A stretch of 64,000 nt of DNA from Thermus albus (GTDB lineage: Bacteria > Deinococcota > Deinococci > Deinococcales > Thermaceae), in the NCBI RefSeq assembly GCF_022760855.1, contig NZ_JAKTNR010000004.1, positions 1-64,000 of the forward strand, read 5' to 3'. Shown in pieces: positions 6,499 through 14,208 of this stretch. The notes beneath the pieces were generated by a model. The model was not told where the DNA came from. It worked only from the letters and a program-made list of their open reading frames with translations, and searched no databases. How positions within the stretch are numbered: position 1 is the stretch's first letter; the number at the start of each line of letters is the position of its first letter. A program made the position numbers and the translations under genes.

Positions 6499-6656
6499 GG
6501 GGGGGACCTCGAGGGGGGATACATCCCCACCCGCCCCTTCTGTAATCCGCCTATGTCCCGTTTCTCACCGCACTTCTCTGCCCTACTTTCCCCTTATCGG
6601 GATTTATTTCCGCACGCATTATGCTTGGTCTGTTGTCTGTGGGGGTTTAATCTCTC

Positions 6657-7616
6657 CTATGATTTCCGTGTGTTGATGGTGATACCTTCGGGGTCTTCTT
6701 TGCGGAGGCTTTGGTCTATGGCGCTGGAGAAGTCAGGGTAAACCTTATAGATGCCCTTATCCAGTACGGCGATGCCGATTTGGAAGACGGGTCGGGTGAG
6801 GCGTTTTCCGGTTTCCAGGTCCGGGTAGCCCAGGAGGGGTTTTAGCACGGGGTTTTCCAGGACGTCCCGGAGGTCTTCCCCGTGGACGGTGGCCACGATG
6901 TCCACTCCCCGGCGCCTGGCGGTTTCCAGGACTTCCACGTCCCCGTGGTAGCCGATTTCGTCCACCACGATGGTTTCTGGGGAGTGGTTGGTGATGGCCT
7001 GCATGATGATGTTGGCCTGTTTTCTGGGGTCGCCCACCATCATGCGCCTTGCTGAGCCGATGATGGGGTGGGGGATGGTCCCATCGCCGGCGATTTCGTT
7101 GGAGGTGTCCACGATGACCAGCCTTGCCTTGAGGGTTTTGGCCTTTTCTTCCACGATTCCCCGAAGGAGGGTGGTTTTCCCCACTCCTGGTGGTCCGATG
7201 ATGAGGGTGGATTCCCGGCCCCTGATCCACTCCCTCAAGGGGGCGGCGATACCGGGTATGGCCCTGCCGAAGCGGATGGTAAACCCGATGGCCAGGTCGT
7301 CGGTATCCCGTATCACCGAGATGCGGTGGAGGGTGCCCGGTATACCGGCCCGTCCGTTGGACCGGAAGCTACCCACCTTGTTGTAGAAGTACTCCACATC
7401 GCTTTGGGTTACTTCCTTGTACACCTTCTGCTCCCCCCGGATGCGCACCACCAGGGGTCTACCCAGGTCCATGGCCACCTCCTCTACCCCGTCTATGTCC
7501 TCGGCCAGGATGTTTCGTATCCAGGCGGGGAAGTAGGAAAGGAGCCTTTCCGTTCCTACCCTTTCTGCCTCTCGGATTCTCTCAAGGTACGGATGGTCTG
7601 ACAAGGCATCAAGCAT
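6657..7616 (-). CDS. VirB11-like/SpoIIIAA (Ycf45)-type ATPase
   Basis: 319 residues. Walker A GPPGVGKTT at 141-149, then VDTSNEIAGDG, a sensor region TIVVDEIG and ATVHGEDL. This arrangement matches the SpoIIIAA/Ycf45 branch of secretion-type ATPases, relatives of VirB11. It is the last gene of the minus-strand transfer operon and overlaps the upstream gene by 8 bp (ATGCTTGA). The likely role is the hexameric ATPase that powers pilus assembly or switches the channel, in place of a classical VirB11. The family assignment is firm; the conjugation role is inferred from context. Confidence 0.85.
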   Translation of the reverse strand: MLDALSDHPYLERIREAERVGTERLLSYFPAWIRNILAEDIDGVEEVAMDLGRPLVVRIRGEQKVYKEVTQSDVEYFYNKVGSFRSNGRAGIPGTLHRISVIRDTDDLAIGFTIRFGRAIPGIAAPLREWIRGRESTLIIGPPGVGKTTLLRGIVEEKAKTLKARLVIVDTSNEIAGDGTIPHPIIGSARRMMVGDPRKQANIIMQAITNHSPETIVVDEIGYHGDVEVLETARRRGVDIVATVHGEDLRDVLENPVLKPLLGYPDLETGKRLTRPVFQIGIAVLDKGIYKVYPDFSSAIDQSLRKEDPEGITINTRKS

Positions 7617-8418
7617 AGGTCCTCACCTTCACCCATTTACCGCCGTCGTTGCGCACCAACCCTTCCCGTTCCAGGATTTTCAACTGCTTGTAGACGGTGG
7701 GTTTTGCTAACCCCAAGGTTTCCATAATCTCCCTGGCGGTCCGGGGAGTTTCCAGAAGCATCAGGTAGTTTTGCCGCCATTCCTTCCGAGGTAGACGACC
7801 TACCTGGTCTACCGGGTTAAGGGTGGAAGTATGCGGGATACCGTTTCCGTGGGTAGTACGGGCTGTACCCGTGTCGTACACCGGTTCGCCATCCGGTGTT
7901 ACTGGCGTATCCTGGGCATTCAAGGTACTGGCTTCAAGATACGGGCTACGCCCGTGACCAAGATACGGGCTACGCCCGTGACCAAGATACGAGCTACCCC
8001 CGGGACCTTCCGTGACCATGGTGGCTTTCATGAACGAGGTGCGGGCTCCTGCTTCAAGGAGTTCTCCCAGTACTTTGGCCAGTACAAAGGTGGAGACGGG
8101 TACGAACAAGGAGGAGAGGAAGACTTCCACCTCCGGTATCCCTTCTCCTGCCCGACGCATGGAGAACCAGTTGCCTACCCAGACCAGTCCCAGGGCCACC
8201 ACTGCTCCCCATGAGGCCCATCGGGACCCCTTGAGGAGGGAGTTGGAAAGGAGGGAGAGGAGAAAGGCGCTCATTTCCAGGGCAGCGGCCAGACCCACGG
8301 CAAACCATCCGGGTAAGCTACCCAGGGTTAGGCGGTACCACTCGCTCAGGTGCCCTGTGCTCATCACCAGGGCAAAGGTGTAGGCAAGGATTAACAGTGC
8401 GCTGAGAAAGGTCTTCAT
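7609..8418 (-). CDS. Membrane protein with C-terminal winged helix
   Basis: About 269 residues starting MKTFLSALLILAYTF. Four or so hydrophobic segments fill the first 130 residues. A low-complexity linker contains the family A tandem array (read YLGHGRSPYLGHGRSPYLE), and the last 60 residues form a winged helix (TAREIMETLGLAKPTVYKQL). The start at 8418 was chosen because it overlaps the transglycosylase stop (ATGA) and begins with a membrane helix; an upstream extension would lie inside that gene. A membrane-tethered DNA-binding protein between transfer genes could link channel state to transcription, which is an inference. Confidence 0.8.
   Translation of the reverse strand: MKTFLSALLILAYTFALVMSTGHLSEWYRLTLGSLPGWFAVGLAAALEMSAFLLSLLSNSLLKGSRWASWGAVVALGLVWVGNWFSMRRAGEGIPEVEVFLSSLFVPVSTFVLAKVLGELLEAGARTSFMKATMVTEGPGGSSYLGHGRSPYLGHGRSPYLEASTLNAQDTPVTPDGEPVYDTGTARTTHGNGIPHTSTLNPVDQVGRLPRKEWRQNYLMLLETPRTAREIMETLGLAKPTVYKQLKILEREGLVRNDGGKWVKVRTYA
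7934..8007 (-). repeat. Tandem array of family A repeats (three units)
   Basis: One full 26-bp copy (7934-7959), a second 24-bp unit (7960-7983) and a decayed third (7984-8007) in which the hairpin arms no longer pair. The 24-bp period equals eight codons, so the host reading frame is kept. Confidence 0.9.
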
Positions 8419-8876
8419 CTTCCACCTCGCCAGCGCCAGTAGGTCAAGAGGACTTTCTCCACGTACCTCTGGGTGGATGCGGGAATCTTCCCGCTTCGTA
8501 CTGCTCCCAGACCAGCGTTGTAGGCGGCCAGGGCCAAGCGCCAGTCCCCTGTGGCGGCATAGAGCTCCCGTAGGTGTTTGGCCGTGGCCCAGAGGGACCA
8601 ATCGGGATGGGCACGCCACTCTGGGGGAGCCCCCGTGGTCCTGACCCAGGTGCCGGGCATAAACTGCCCCAGGCCCACCTCTCCCGCCTTACCCCGGGCC
8701 TGGGGGCAGTAGCCGCTTTCGGTCCACACCACCGCCGCCACCAGGTAGGGGTCCAGGCCGAAGCCTTGGGCGTAGCGCCAGGTGGCGTGCCATAGGTCCT
8801 TGGGGATATACCCACAGGCCCACCCTGTAGCCGCCAAGGTCAGCCAGAAGGCTAATCCCTTAAGCCCTTTCCTCAT
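8415..8876 (-). CDS. Lytic transglycosylase (VirB1-like)
   Basis: 153 residues: a signal or membrane helix (LKGLAFWLTLAATGWA), then an SLT domain with the catalytic glutamate in AVVWTESGYCPQA, the GLGQFMPGTW motif and LALAAYNAGLGAV. Cleaves peptidoglycan so that the transfer apparatus can cross the wall, in the periplasm. The start MRKGLKG at 8876 overlaps the preceding gene by 17 bp; an upstream ATG at 8909 is less likely. Member of the minus-strand VirB operon. Confidence 0.9.
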   Translation of the reverse strand: MRKGLKGLAFWLTLAATGWACGYIPKDLWHATWRYAQGFGLDPYLVAAVVWTESGYCPQARGKAGEVGLGQFMPGTWVRTTGAPPEWRAHPDWSLWATAKHLRELYAATGDWRLALAAYNAGLGAVRSGKIPASTQRYVEKVLLTYWRWRGGR

Positions 8877-9075
8877 CCGCCTGTGTTGGCTCTTGTTCTG
8901 GCCTGGCAAAGTAGGCCAAGGCCTCCACGGTTTCCAGGTGTTCTATCCACCGGTTCCAGAGGAGAGGTATCCCCCAAGCCAGCAGGATGGCATACGGGGT
9001 ATACCAGAGGTCCATTACGAACACCAGGGGTACTTCCAACCACAGCAACACCTTTGCCCACAGGGGAAACTGCAT
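8860..9075 (-). CDS. Small membrane protein
   Basis: 71 residues with two hydrophobic segments (AKVLLWLEVPLVFVMDLWY and AILLAWGIPLLW) and an acidic tail. ATG 9075 follows AGGAGGTAAGC. It lies between the PLD-like gene and the transglycosylase with tight spacing, so it belongs to the transfer operon. Its size resembles small inner-membrane subunits, but no family was recognised. Confidence 0.7.
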   Translation of the reverse strand: MQFPLWAKVLLWLEVPLVFVMDLWYTPYAILLAWGIPLLWNRWIEHLETVEALAYFARPEQEPTQADEERA

Positions 9076-9077
9076 GC

Positions 9078-9578
9078 TTACCTCCTAACCAGTCCTAACC
9101 TCTGCAACACATATAGGATGGCCTGCGCTTCCAGGTTGTAGCTAACCTTCTTTCCCGTGAGGACCAACCTTCTACCGTACTCCCACCACGCCCTTGCCTC
9201 CTCTTCCGTCAGCTCTCGGGTTTTCCCATCGGGGTCTCCCAGCCCAGCCACCAAGGAGCCCAGCATTCCCCTTTTCCCGTCCACTACCACGAAGGACCCC
9301 TCGGGTTTGAGGGGCCAGGGGTTCAGGATGCGTAGCTCGGCTCCAAAGTAGCTGAAGACCACAAAGTAGCTGGCCGGGTCCGTGGGAGCCATCCTGGACC
9401 CCACCAGGTAGACTCCGCCTTTCCCGTCCTTCAGCCGCCTCCACAGGGCTTCCATGAGGGGTTTCTCCCGAAAGACGGGGGCCACCACGATAACGCTTTG
9501 CCCCCGCTCCACCAGGGGCAGGAGGGTATCCCAGGATGCGGCGCTACTGGAAGAGCCAATCCAGGTCGCCATCACCAT
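9078..9578 (-). CDS. PLD-like domain protein, catalytic motif degenerate
   Basis: About 166 residues. QSVIVVAPVF followed by KPLMEALWRRLKDGKGGVYLVG and later SFVVVDGKRGMLGS resembles the phospholipase D/Nuc fold, where HxK-x4-D-x6-GS is the catalytic signature; the histidine is missing here. ATG 9578 follows AAGGAGG at nine bases and overlaps the VirD4 gene by 35 bp. PLD-like nucleases are frequent on conjugative plasmids. Assignment is tentative, and activity looks doubtful. Confidence 0.6.
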   Translation of the reverse strand: MVMATWIGSSSSAASWDTLLPLVERGQSVIVVAPVFREKPLMEALWRRLKDGKGGVYLVGSRMAPTDPASYFVVFSYFGAELRILNPWPLKPEGSFVVVDGKRGMLGSLVAGLGDPDGKTRELTEEEARAWWEYGRRLVLTGKKVSYNLEAQAILYVLQRLGLVRR

Positions 9579-11955
9579 GACGGCGACCCTCCTTAGGAGA
9601 CCTCTGGGAATCCTTCGGGGGTGTTTCAGGTTTCTCCTCTCGGGTAGCCTCGGCATCCCGGTTATCCCAGGGATATTCTACCACAGCAGGTAGTTTTACG
9701 CTTTTCACTCCTTTACGAGTAGTCTCCCGTGGGGAGAGGAGTTCCACCACCCGGGGCAGTTCGGGGCCGAAGATCTCCCGGTATACCGGTTCCGGTATGG
9801 TGAGGGTAGCCTCGTCAAAGTAAGCCATGGGGGAGGTAACCTTGTCGGATAGGCCGTGTACCAGGTCCTTGTGATCTTTGACCCATGCGATAAGCTTCCA
9901 GGCCAGGCCCAGCCTTTCCAGGTTTCTCAGGGTTTCCCCGGGTAGGACGTCCATGCCCTTGGGCAGGATGGCTAGGGCCTTGTCGTTGCGTTCAAAGCGT
10001 GCCCAGCCTTGGCGCTTCCACTCTGGGAAGAAGGGAGGCGTGGCCAGGGGTTCTGGGAGGGCTTCCCGGTCCACATGGACCTTGGTGAGGGCCAGGGTGT
10101 TGGGGTCCCGGAAGAGGCGCACCGGATACTGCCCCTCTGTCACGGCCTCCACCCATTCCACGAAGCGGGCCAAGGGGGTTTGTTCCCCCTCTTTCCCCGT
10201 GGCAAAGAGGTGCCGTTCCACATGGGCCATGACCTCTTCGGGTTCCTGTCGCAAGGCTCCCAGGTACTTCCCGTAGGGATAGAGGGGGTTCCTATGTCCC
10301 CCGATGCTTCTTTCGTCCACCCTGGGAAGCCACACCTGCACCGGATAGATGCCTGGACCCACCACCAGGGCCTGGCCCTCCTGGAACTCGTTCATCTCCA
10401 GGGGGGAGAGGAGGGCTCGGGCCACCTCCTTTTCCACCACCTGGAGCCGGGGGTCAAACATGGGTACGACCCCCTTCCAACCCCGGGCCACGGCGGTTTC
10501 GTAGGCGGTGGTTTCTCCCAGGAAGCGGCTGATGTACATGCGGTCTTCAATGGAGATGGCGTAGGGAAAGATGACCCAGTGCCCCAGGTTGTTGACGATG
10601 GCTTTAAACTCCGCCTCTCCGTAGTCCTTCACCCCCTGGTAGAGGTTTTGCAGGGTGAGGACGTAGGCAATCTGCCTTTCCCGTACCGTGGCCAGCATCA
10701 CGTCCATGCCCGGCAGGTAGCCCAGGTTGGCCCACTCGTCCAGGTAGATGATCACGGGCACGGGGCACCGGCCCCCGTGGTACCGGGCTTCCCGCAGGAG
10801 GGTGCGGTTGATGTAGCGCACCACCATCTGGAGAAACACCTGCCCCACCCCTTCCATGAGCTGGTCCTGGGGGATGCCGATGTAGAAGAAGGAGGGGGTA
10901 CGGGCGATCTCGGTAACGTCTATCTCCTCCTCTTCGGACCCTCGGCTGGTGGCCCTCTCCAGCCGGGGATCGTCAAAGGGCTGGAGTTTCCCCAAGAGGC
11001 CGGCGATAAGCCCGGTCTTCTGGTTGGGGGTGAGGTCAAGGAAAAAGCCCATCTCCTCCTTGGCTCGCTGGTCCCCCAGGTCCTGCACAAAGGCCTCCAC
11101 TTCCTTGTACCCCTGCTTTAGGAGACGTACCAGCCTACCCATGGACCCCGTACCCGCTGTGGCCTCCAGGCGCAACAGGACTGAGAGGATAGCCCTCTCC
11201 TGCTCCTTGTAAAAGGTCATGGTGGTGGCCTTCTGGTCTACGGGGATGATACCCTCGGCGATCTCCATGGCCACCAGGGGGTCGGCGGCGTCTTTGAGGA
11301 GGGGAAGCTTCTTGGACCCCTGGGTGTAGGGGAGGAAGAGCTCAATGCGGTGCCCTGAGTTTTCAAAGAGGGGGATAAACCGGGGAAACCCTTGGGTGTT
11401 GGGCCATTTCAGGTCCACCACCACCACACTGTTGCCGTCCAGGGCATCCATGAGGAGGTTGGGCTCGTAGAAACGGCTGGTCTTACCCGCCCCGGGTTGC
11501 CCCAGGACCAGGGTGTGGGCAAACCGCACCCTGGTGGGATACCGCATCACCTTTCCCCCGTAAAGGCCTAGCCAGCCGCTACGCTCCTTGCCCTTGAGGT
11601 AGCGTTCCAACTCCTCTCCCCTGGCAAAACGGGACATCCCTGGGGCCTTACGGGGCTTCTCGGCCATCCGCACCCGGGCCAGAGCCGCCAGGGGCACCAG
11701 GGGTAGGAGGTAATAGGGTAGGTTGGGATCGAAGCCGGAAGCCGCCCTCTGGCTGAACCACCGGCTACACACCCTGTCTCCCAAACAACCCCAGAGGGAG
11801 ATGCGGTGTCCGGAAAGCTCCCGGTAGGCTTCCAGGGTCCCTGCCACAAAACTCCAGAGCCCATACCCCAATCCCACCAGGATGAGGAGCATGGACAGGA
11901 GGAAAACCCCAGCCCATACCCGCTTAGCCTTGGTGTTCTCAGTCCCAGCCTTCAT
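9544..11955 (-). CDS. virD4: Type IV coupling protein (VirD4/TraG)
   Basis: 803 residues. One or two transmembrane helices near the N-terminus (about 14-40 and 80-93), Walker A GQPGAGKT at 152-159 and Walker B IIYLDEWANLG near 400. Couples the DNA-protein substrate to the secretion channel at the inner membrane. ATG overlaps the stop of the VirB6-like gene (TGATG). The C-terminal 250 residues form an extra region without an obvious motif. It is the best evidence that this secretion system moves DNA. Confidence 0.93.
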   Translation of the reverse strand: MKAGTENTKAKRVWAGVFLLSMLLILVGLGYGLWSFVAGTLEAYRELSGHRISLWGCLGDRVCSRWFSQRAASGFDPNLPYYLLPLVPLAALARVRMAEKPRKAPGMSRFARGEELERYLKGKERSGWLGLYGGKVMRYPTRVRFAHTLVLGQPGAGKTSRFYEPNLLMDALDGNSVVVVDLKWPNTQGFPRFIPLFENSGHRIELFLPYTQGSKKLPLLKDAADPLVAMEIAEGIIPVDQKATTMTFYKEQERAILSVLLRLEATAGTGSMGRLVRLLKQGYKEVEAFVQDLGDQRAKEEMGFFLDLTPNQKTGLIAGLLGKLQPFDDPRLERATSRGSEEEEIDVTEIARTPSFFYIGIPQDQLMEGVGQVFLQMVVRYINRTLLREARYHGGRCPVPVIIYLDEWANLGYLPGMDVMLATVRERQIAYVLTLQNLYQGVKDYGEAEFKAIVNNLGHWVIFPYAISIEDRMYISRFLGETTAYETAVARGWKGVVPMFDPRLQVVEKEVARALLSPLEMNEFQEGQALVVGPGIYPVQVWLPRVDERSIGGHRNPLYPYGKYLGALRQEPEEVMAHVERHLFATGKEGEQTPLARFVEWVEAVTEGQYPVRLFRDPNTLALTKVHVDREALPEPLATPPFFPEWKRQGWARFERNDKALAILPKGMDVLPGETLRNLERLGLAWKLIAWVKDHKDLVHGLSDKVTSPMAYFDEATLTIPEPVYREIFGPELPRVVELLSPRETTRKGVKSVKLPAVVEYPWDNRDAEATREEKPETPPKDSQRSPKEGRRHGDGDLDWLFQ

Positions 11956-13121
11956 CAGACCCTTATGGCTGAAGCCAGGCGGTTAATCGTCCAGGCCGAG
12001 CCCACGATGATGGCCAGGGTAGAGATGAGGAATAGGGCGATGCTCACCAGCCCAGAGACCAACCAGGTGGTGAGGGCATTGAGCATGTTGTTTAGGGGGG
12101 TTAGAAGGGCGGTAAGAGCGTTGTTGATGGCACCACTCACCGAAGCCGTCACCCCTCCCGCCCAGTCTTTAAACCGATCCCAAAAGCCCTGGCTTGCCTG
12201 TCCCTGTTGCCCGGTGCTGTTTTCCATCTGTTGTGCGTAACTTTCCACCTCGGACTGGAGCCGTTGTATGTTGGCCTCGTTTTGTTGCTTGATGTTTTGA
12301 GCCTGTTGCATGACCGCCTGTACCTCCCGCTGGATTTGGGCGATGCTGTTGTTTTGCAGCATTCTTATGGAGGCTCCGAAGACCAAGGGGGCTACCACGC
12401 CCAGGAGGAGACCGGATAGGTACAGGGTAACCATGCTTCGCACCAGTCCTGGGTACCCCAGGGCCAAAGCGGTAGCCGCCAAGGGGAAAAGCACCAGGCT
12501 GATGTAGACCATGAGCCCGGAAACCATCATGGCGGCCACATAGGGTACGGTTAGGGTAAGGGCGCCCCAACCGATTTTGGTGGATACGCTCCTGACGGCT
12601 TGAAATGTTCCCATGCCGCCTACTCCTTTGGTGGGGCTCCCCACTGCACCCTTGGCTTCAGTGGCGGCTTTTGTGGCTATTTGCACTCCCCTTACTCCCC
12701 CTTTGAGCAGGGCATTGGTGAATCCACCCAGGGCCAAGGTGGAAGACACAACCAATACTTCCTTTACCTGGTCTTTCAGGGAGTTGAGGGCGTTCCCCAA
12801 CTGATTGGCTATGGGGTCGACTGCCGTTCTGACGGCGCTTTTATGGGCCGCCCGCCACCCGTCATAGAGGGCACTCCTTAGGGCCGCTCCTTCCGGACGG
12901 GTCCCCAGGTTGAAGAGGAGGAGGGCGATCATGGTACGGATAAAGGTTCCCTGTGCCCCCAAGCGGTTCCCTGTGAAGAAGAGAAAGGCTGACCAAGCTA
13001 CACCGAAGACAATGGCCGCCTGTGCAGCCGCATTAAACCACGAGGCCAATCCGATGCTTTGCACCGACTGGATGAAGTCGCCTATGAAGGAGCTGTAGTC
13101 GGGGATTCCGGGCAGGTTCAC
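11955..13121 (-). CDS. VirB6/TrbL-like channel membrane protein
   Basis: 388 residues with at least six hydrophobic segments, a soluble glutamine-rich stretch around 260-310 (EVQAVMQQAQNIKQQNEANI) and a C-terminal membrane helix. This layout and its place between the VirB5- and VirD4-like genes fit VirB6/TrbL. Start GTG 13121 follows GGAGGTGGAAG. It would form part of the inner-membrane channel. Confidence 0.8.
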   Translation of the reverse strand: MNLPGIPDYSSFIGDFIQSVQSIGLASWFNAAAQAAIVFGVAWSAFLFFTGNRLGAQGTFIRTMIALLLFNLGTRPEGAALRSALYDGWRAAHKSAVRTAVDPIANQLGNALNSLKDQVKEVLVVSSTLALGGFTNALLKGGVRGVQIATKAATEAKGAVGSPTKGVGGMGTFQAVRSVSTKIGWGALTLTVPYVAAMMVSGLMVYISLVLFPLAATALALGYPGLVRSMVTLYLSGLLLGVVAPLVFGASIRMLQNNSIAQIQREVQAVMQQAQNIKQQNEANIQRLQSEVESYAQQMENSTGQQGQASQGFWDRFKDWAGGVTASVSGAINNALTALLTPLNNMLNALTTWLVSGLVSIALFLISTLAIIVGSAWTINRLASAIRV

Positions 13122-13131
13122 CTTCCACCTC

Positions 13132-14208
13132 CTACCATGCTAGGGAACTCCCCTCAGGGAGGTTATCGGCCATGCTGGAAATGTTGGTGAACAGGTCGCT
13201 GATCTTTTGCGTTTCCAGCTCAGCTTCCCGGGCAGCCTCCTGCATGGCCAGCAGGTAGGCTTGTATCTCGTACTCCGCATCCCCCGCTTCCCTTTCCGCC
13301 TGCCGGGCCATCTCGTCGTAGAGGCCTATGAGGGACCCATTGGTGTAGAGCTGGGCCTGGAGCTGGGCCTGGAGGAAGTCCAGTAAGACGGGATTGCTAG
13401 CCGCCTGAAGGCGAAGCATATAGGCAATCCCCTCCACCATCTTCTCCATGACCTCCCTGGCGGAGGCCGCTGTTTTCGCCTCGTCCACCAACTGGTCGGC
13501 GATACCGGGTTTGACCGCTCCGCCCGTTTTCTGCTCGGCGTCCTTAGGGGTATTCACGGCGGCCGCAATCCTAGCTACCTCCTGTACGGCACTGCCCTTA
13601 TCCTTCATCTCTTGGGCGATGTTGGTGACTCCCTCCACGGCGCCAACCCGCTTTTGGATCCTCTTGACGCTGTCCATGAACTCTGCCGCATATCCCGTGG
13701 CCACCGTGGGGTTGGTGTTCTTCTGCTGCTCCAGGAGGTCGGGGGGACTGTTCGGGGGATACCTCCCCGTCAGGGGCAGATATTTGGCCTTGGCATCCTC
13801 CAGCATGGCCTTGGCCACATACTGCCTCAGCTTGTTGGGGAACCGGCGTACCTCCATTGCGGCATTGGCTAGCTGATCTACAAAGTTATTGATCCCAGGT
13901 CCCAGGACATACCCCAGGGATTGCATGACGCCTTCCAGGGCGCCACTGAAGAACTGGACCACCAGGTCCTGCATGTAGTCCCCGATGTTCTCCCCCACCC
14001 ACCTCAGGTTGCGGTAGGCGCTCCTCAGGGTGCAGATCCACTCCCAGTTGCTCCCGAAGTTGAACTGGCCCGTGAGGTTGCACCCCGTATTGAGGACGTT
14101 GTTAAGGATGTCCCAAAAGCTCTGGCCACCCCCACCCCCACCCGCCTGGGCACCGCCCGTGAGGGTCAGGGTCAGGGCTACCACTAGAGGGAGGAGGGTC
14201 CTTCTCAC
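13132..14208 (-). CDS. VirB5/TrbJ-like secreted protein
   Basis: 358 residues with a clear signal peptide (LLPLVVALTLTLTGGAQA), a glycine run, then mostly helical sequence with a coiled-coil C-terminal third (ARQAEREAGDAEYEIQAYL). Two cysteines near 43 and 59 may form a disulfide. Start GTG 14208 overlaps the VirB4 stop. Position and helix content suggest the minor pilus subunit/adhesin VirB5 or TrbJ. Similarity is structural, not motif-based. Confidence 0.7.
   Translation of the reverse strand: MRRTLLPLVVALTLTLTGGAQAGGGGGGQSFWDILNNVLNTGCNLTGQFNFGSNWEWICTLRSAYRNLRWVGENIGDYMQDLVVQFFSGALEGVMQSLGYVLGPGINNFVDQLANAAMEVRRFPNKLRQYVAKAMLEDAKAKYLPLTGRYPPNSPPDLLEQQKNTNPTVATGYAAEFMDSVKRIQKRVGAVEGVTNIAQEMKDKGSAVQEVARIAAAVNTPKDAEQKTGGAVKPGIADQLVDEAKTAASAREVMEKMVEGIAYMLRLQAASNPVLLDFLQAQLQAQLYTNGSLIGLYDEMARQAEREAGDAEYEIQAYLLAMQEAAREAELETQKISDLFTNISSMADNLPEGSSLAW

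Larger units (their letters stand above)
6271..6656. other. Intergenic stretch holding a terminator and a family A repeat
   Basis: No gene is supported between 6271 and 6656. It contains the composite repeat and terminator (6344-6415), a family A repeat (6473-6498) bracketed by direct copies of GAGGGGGGGACCTCG, and about 130 bp without recognisable signals before the VirB11-like gene. Confidence 0.5.

Noticed and set aside
7934-8007. Possible CRISPR-like array
   Set aside because: Three direct units with no spacers, inside a gene and in frame; it is a tandem family A repeat.
8415-8876. Lytic transglycosylase as phage endolysin
   Set aside because: It lies in the middle of the VirB operon with overlaps on both sides and has an SLT domain like VirB1.
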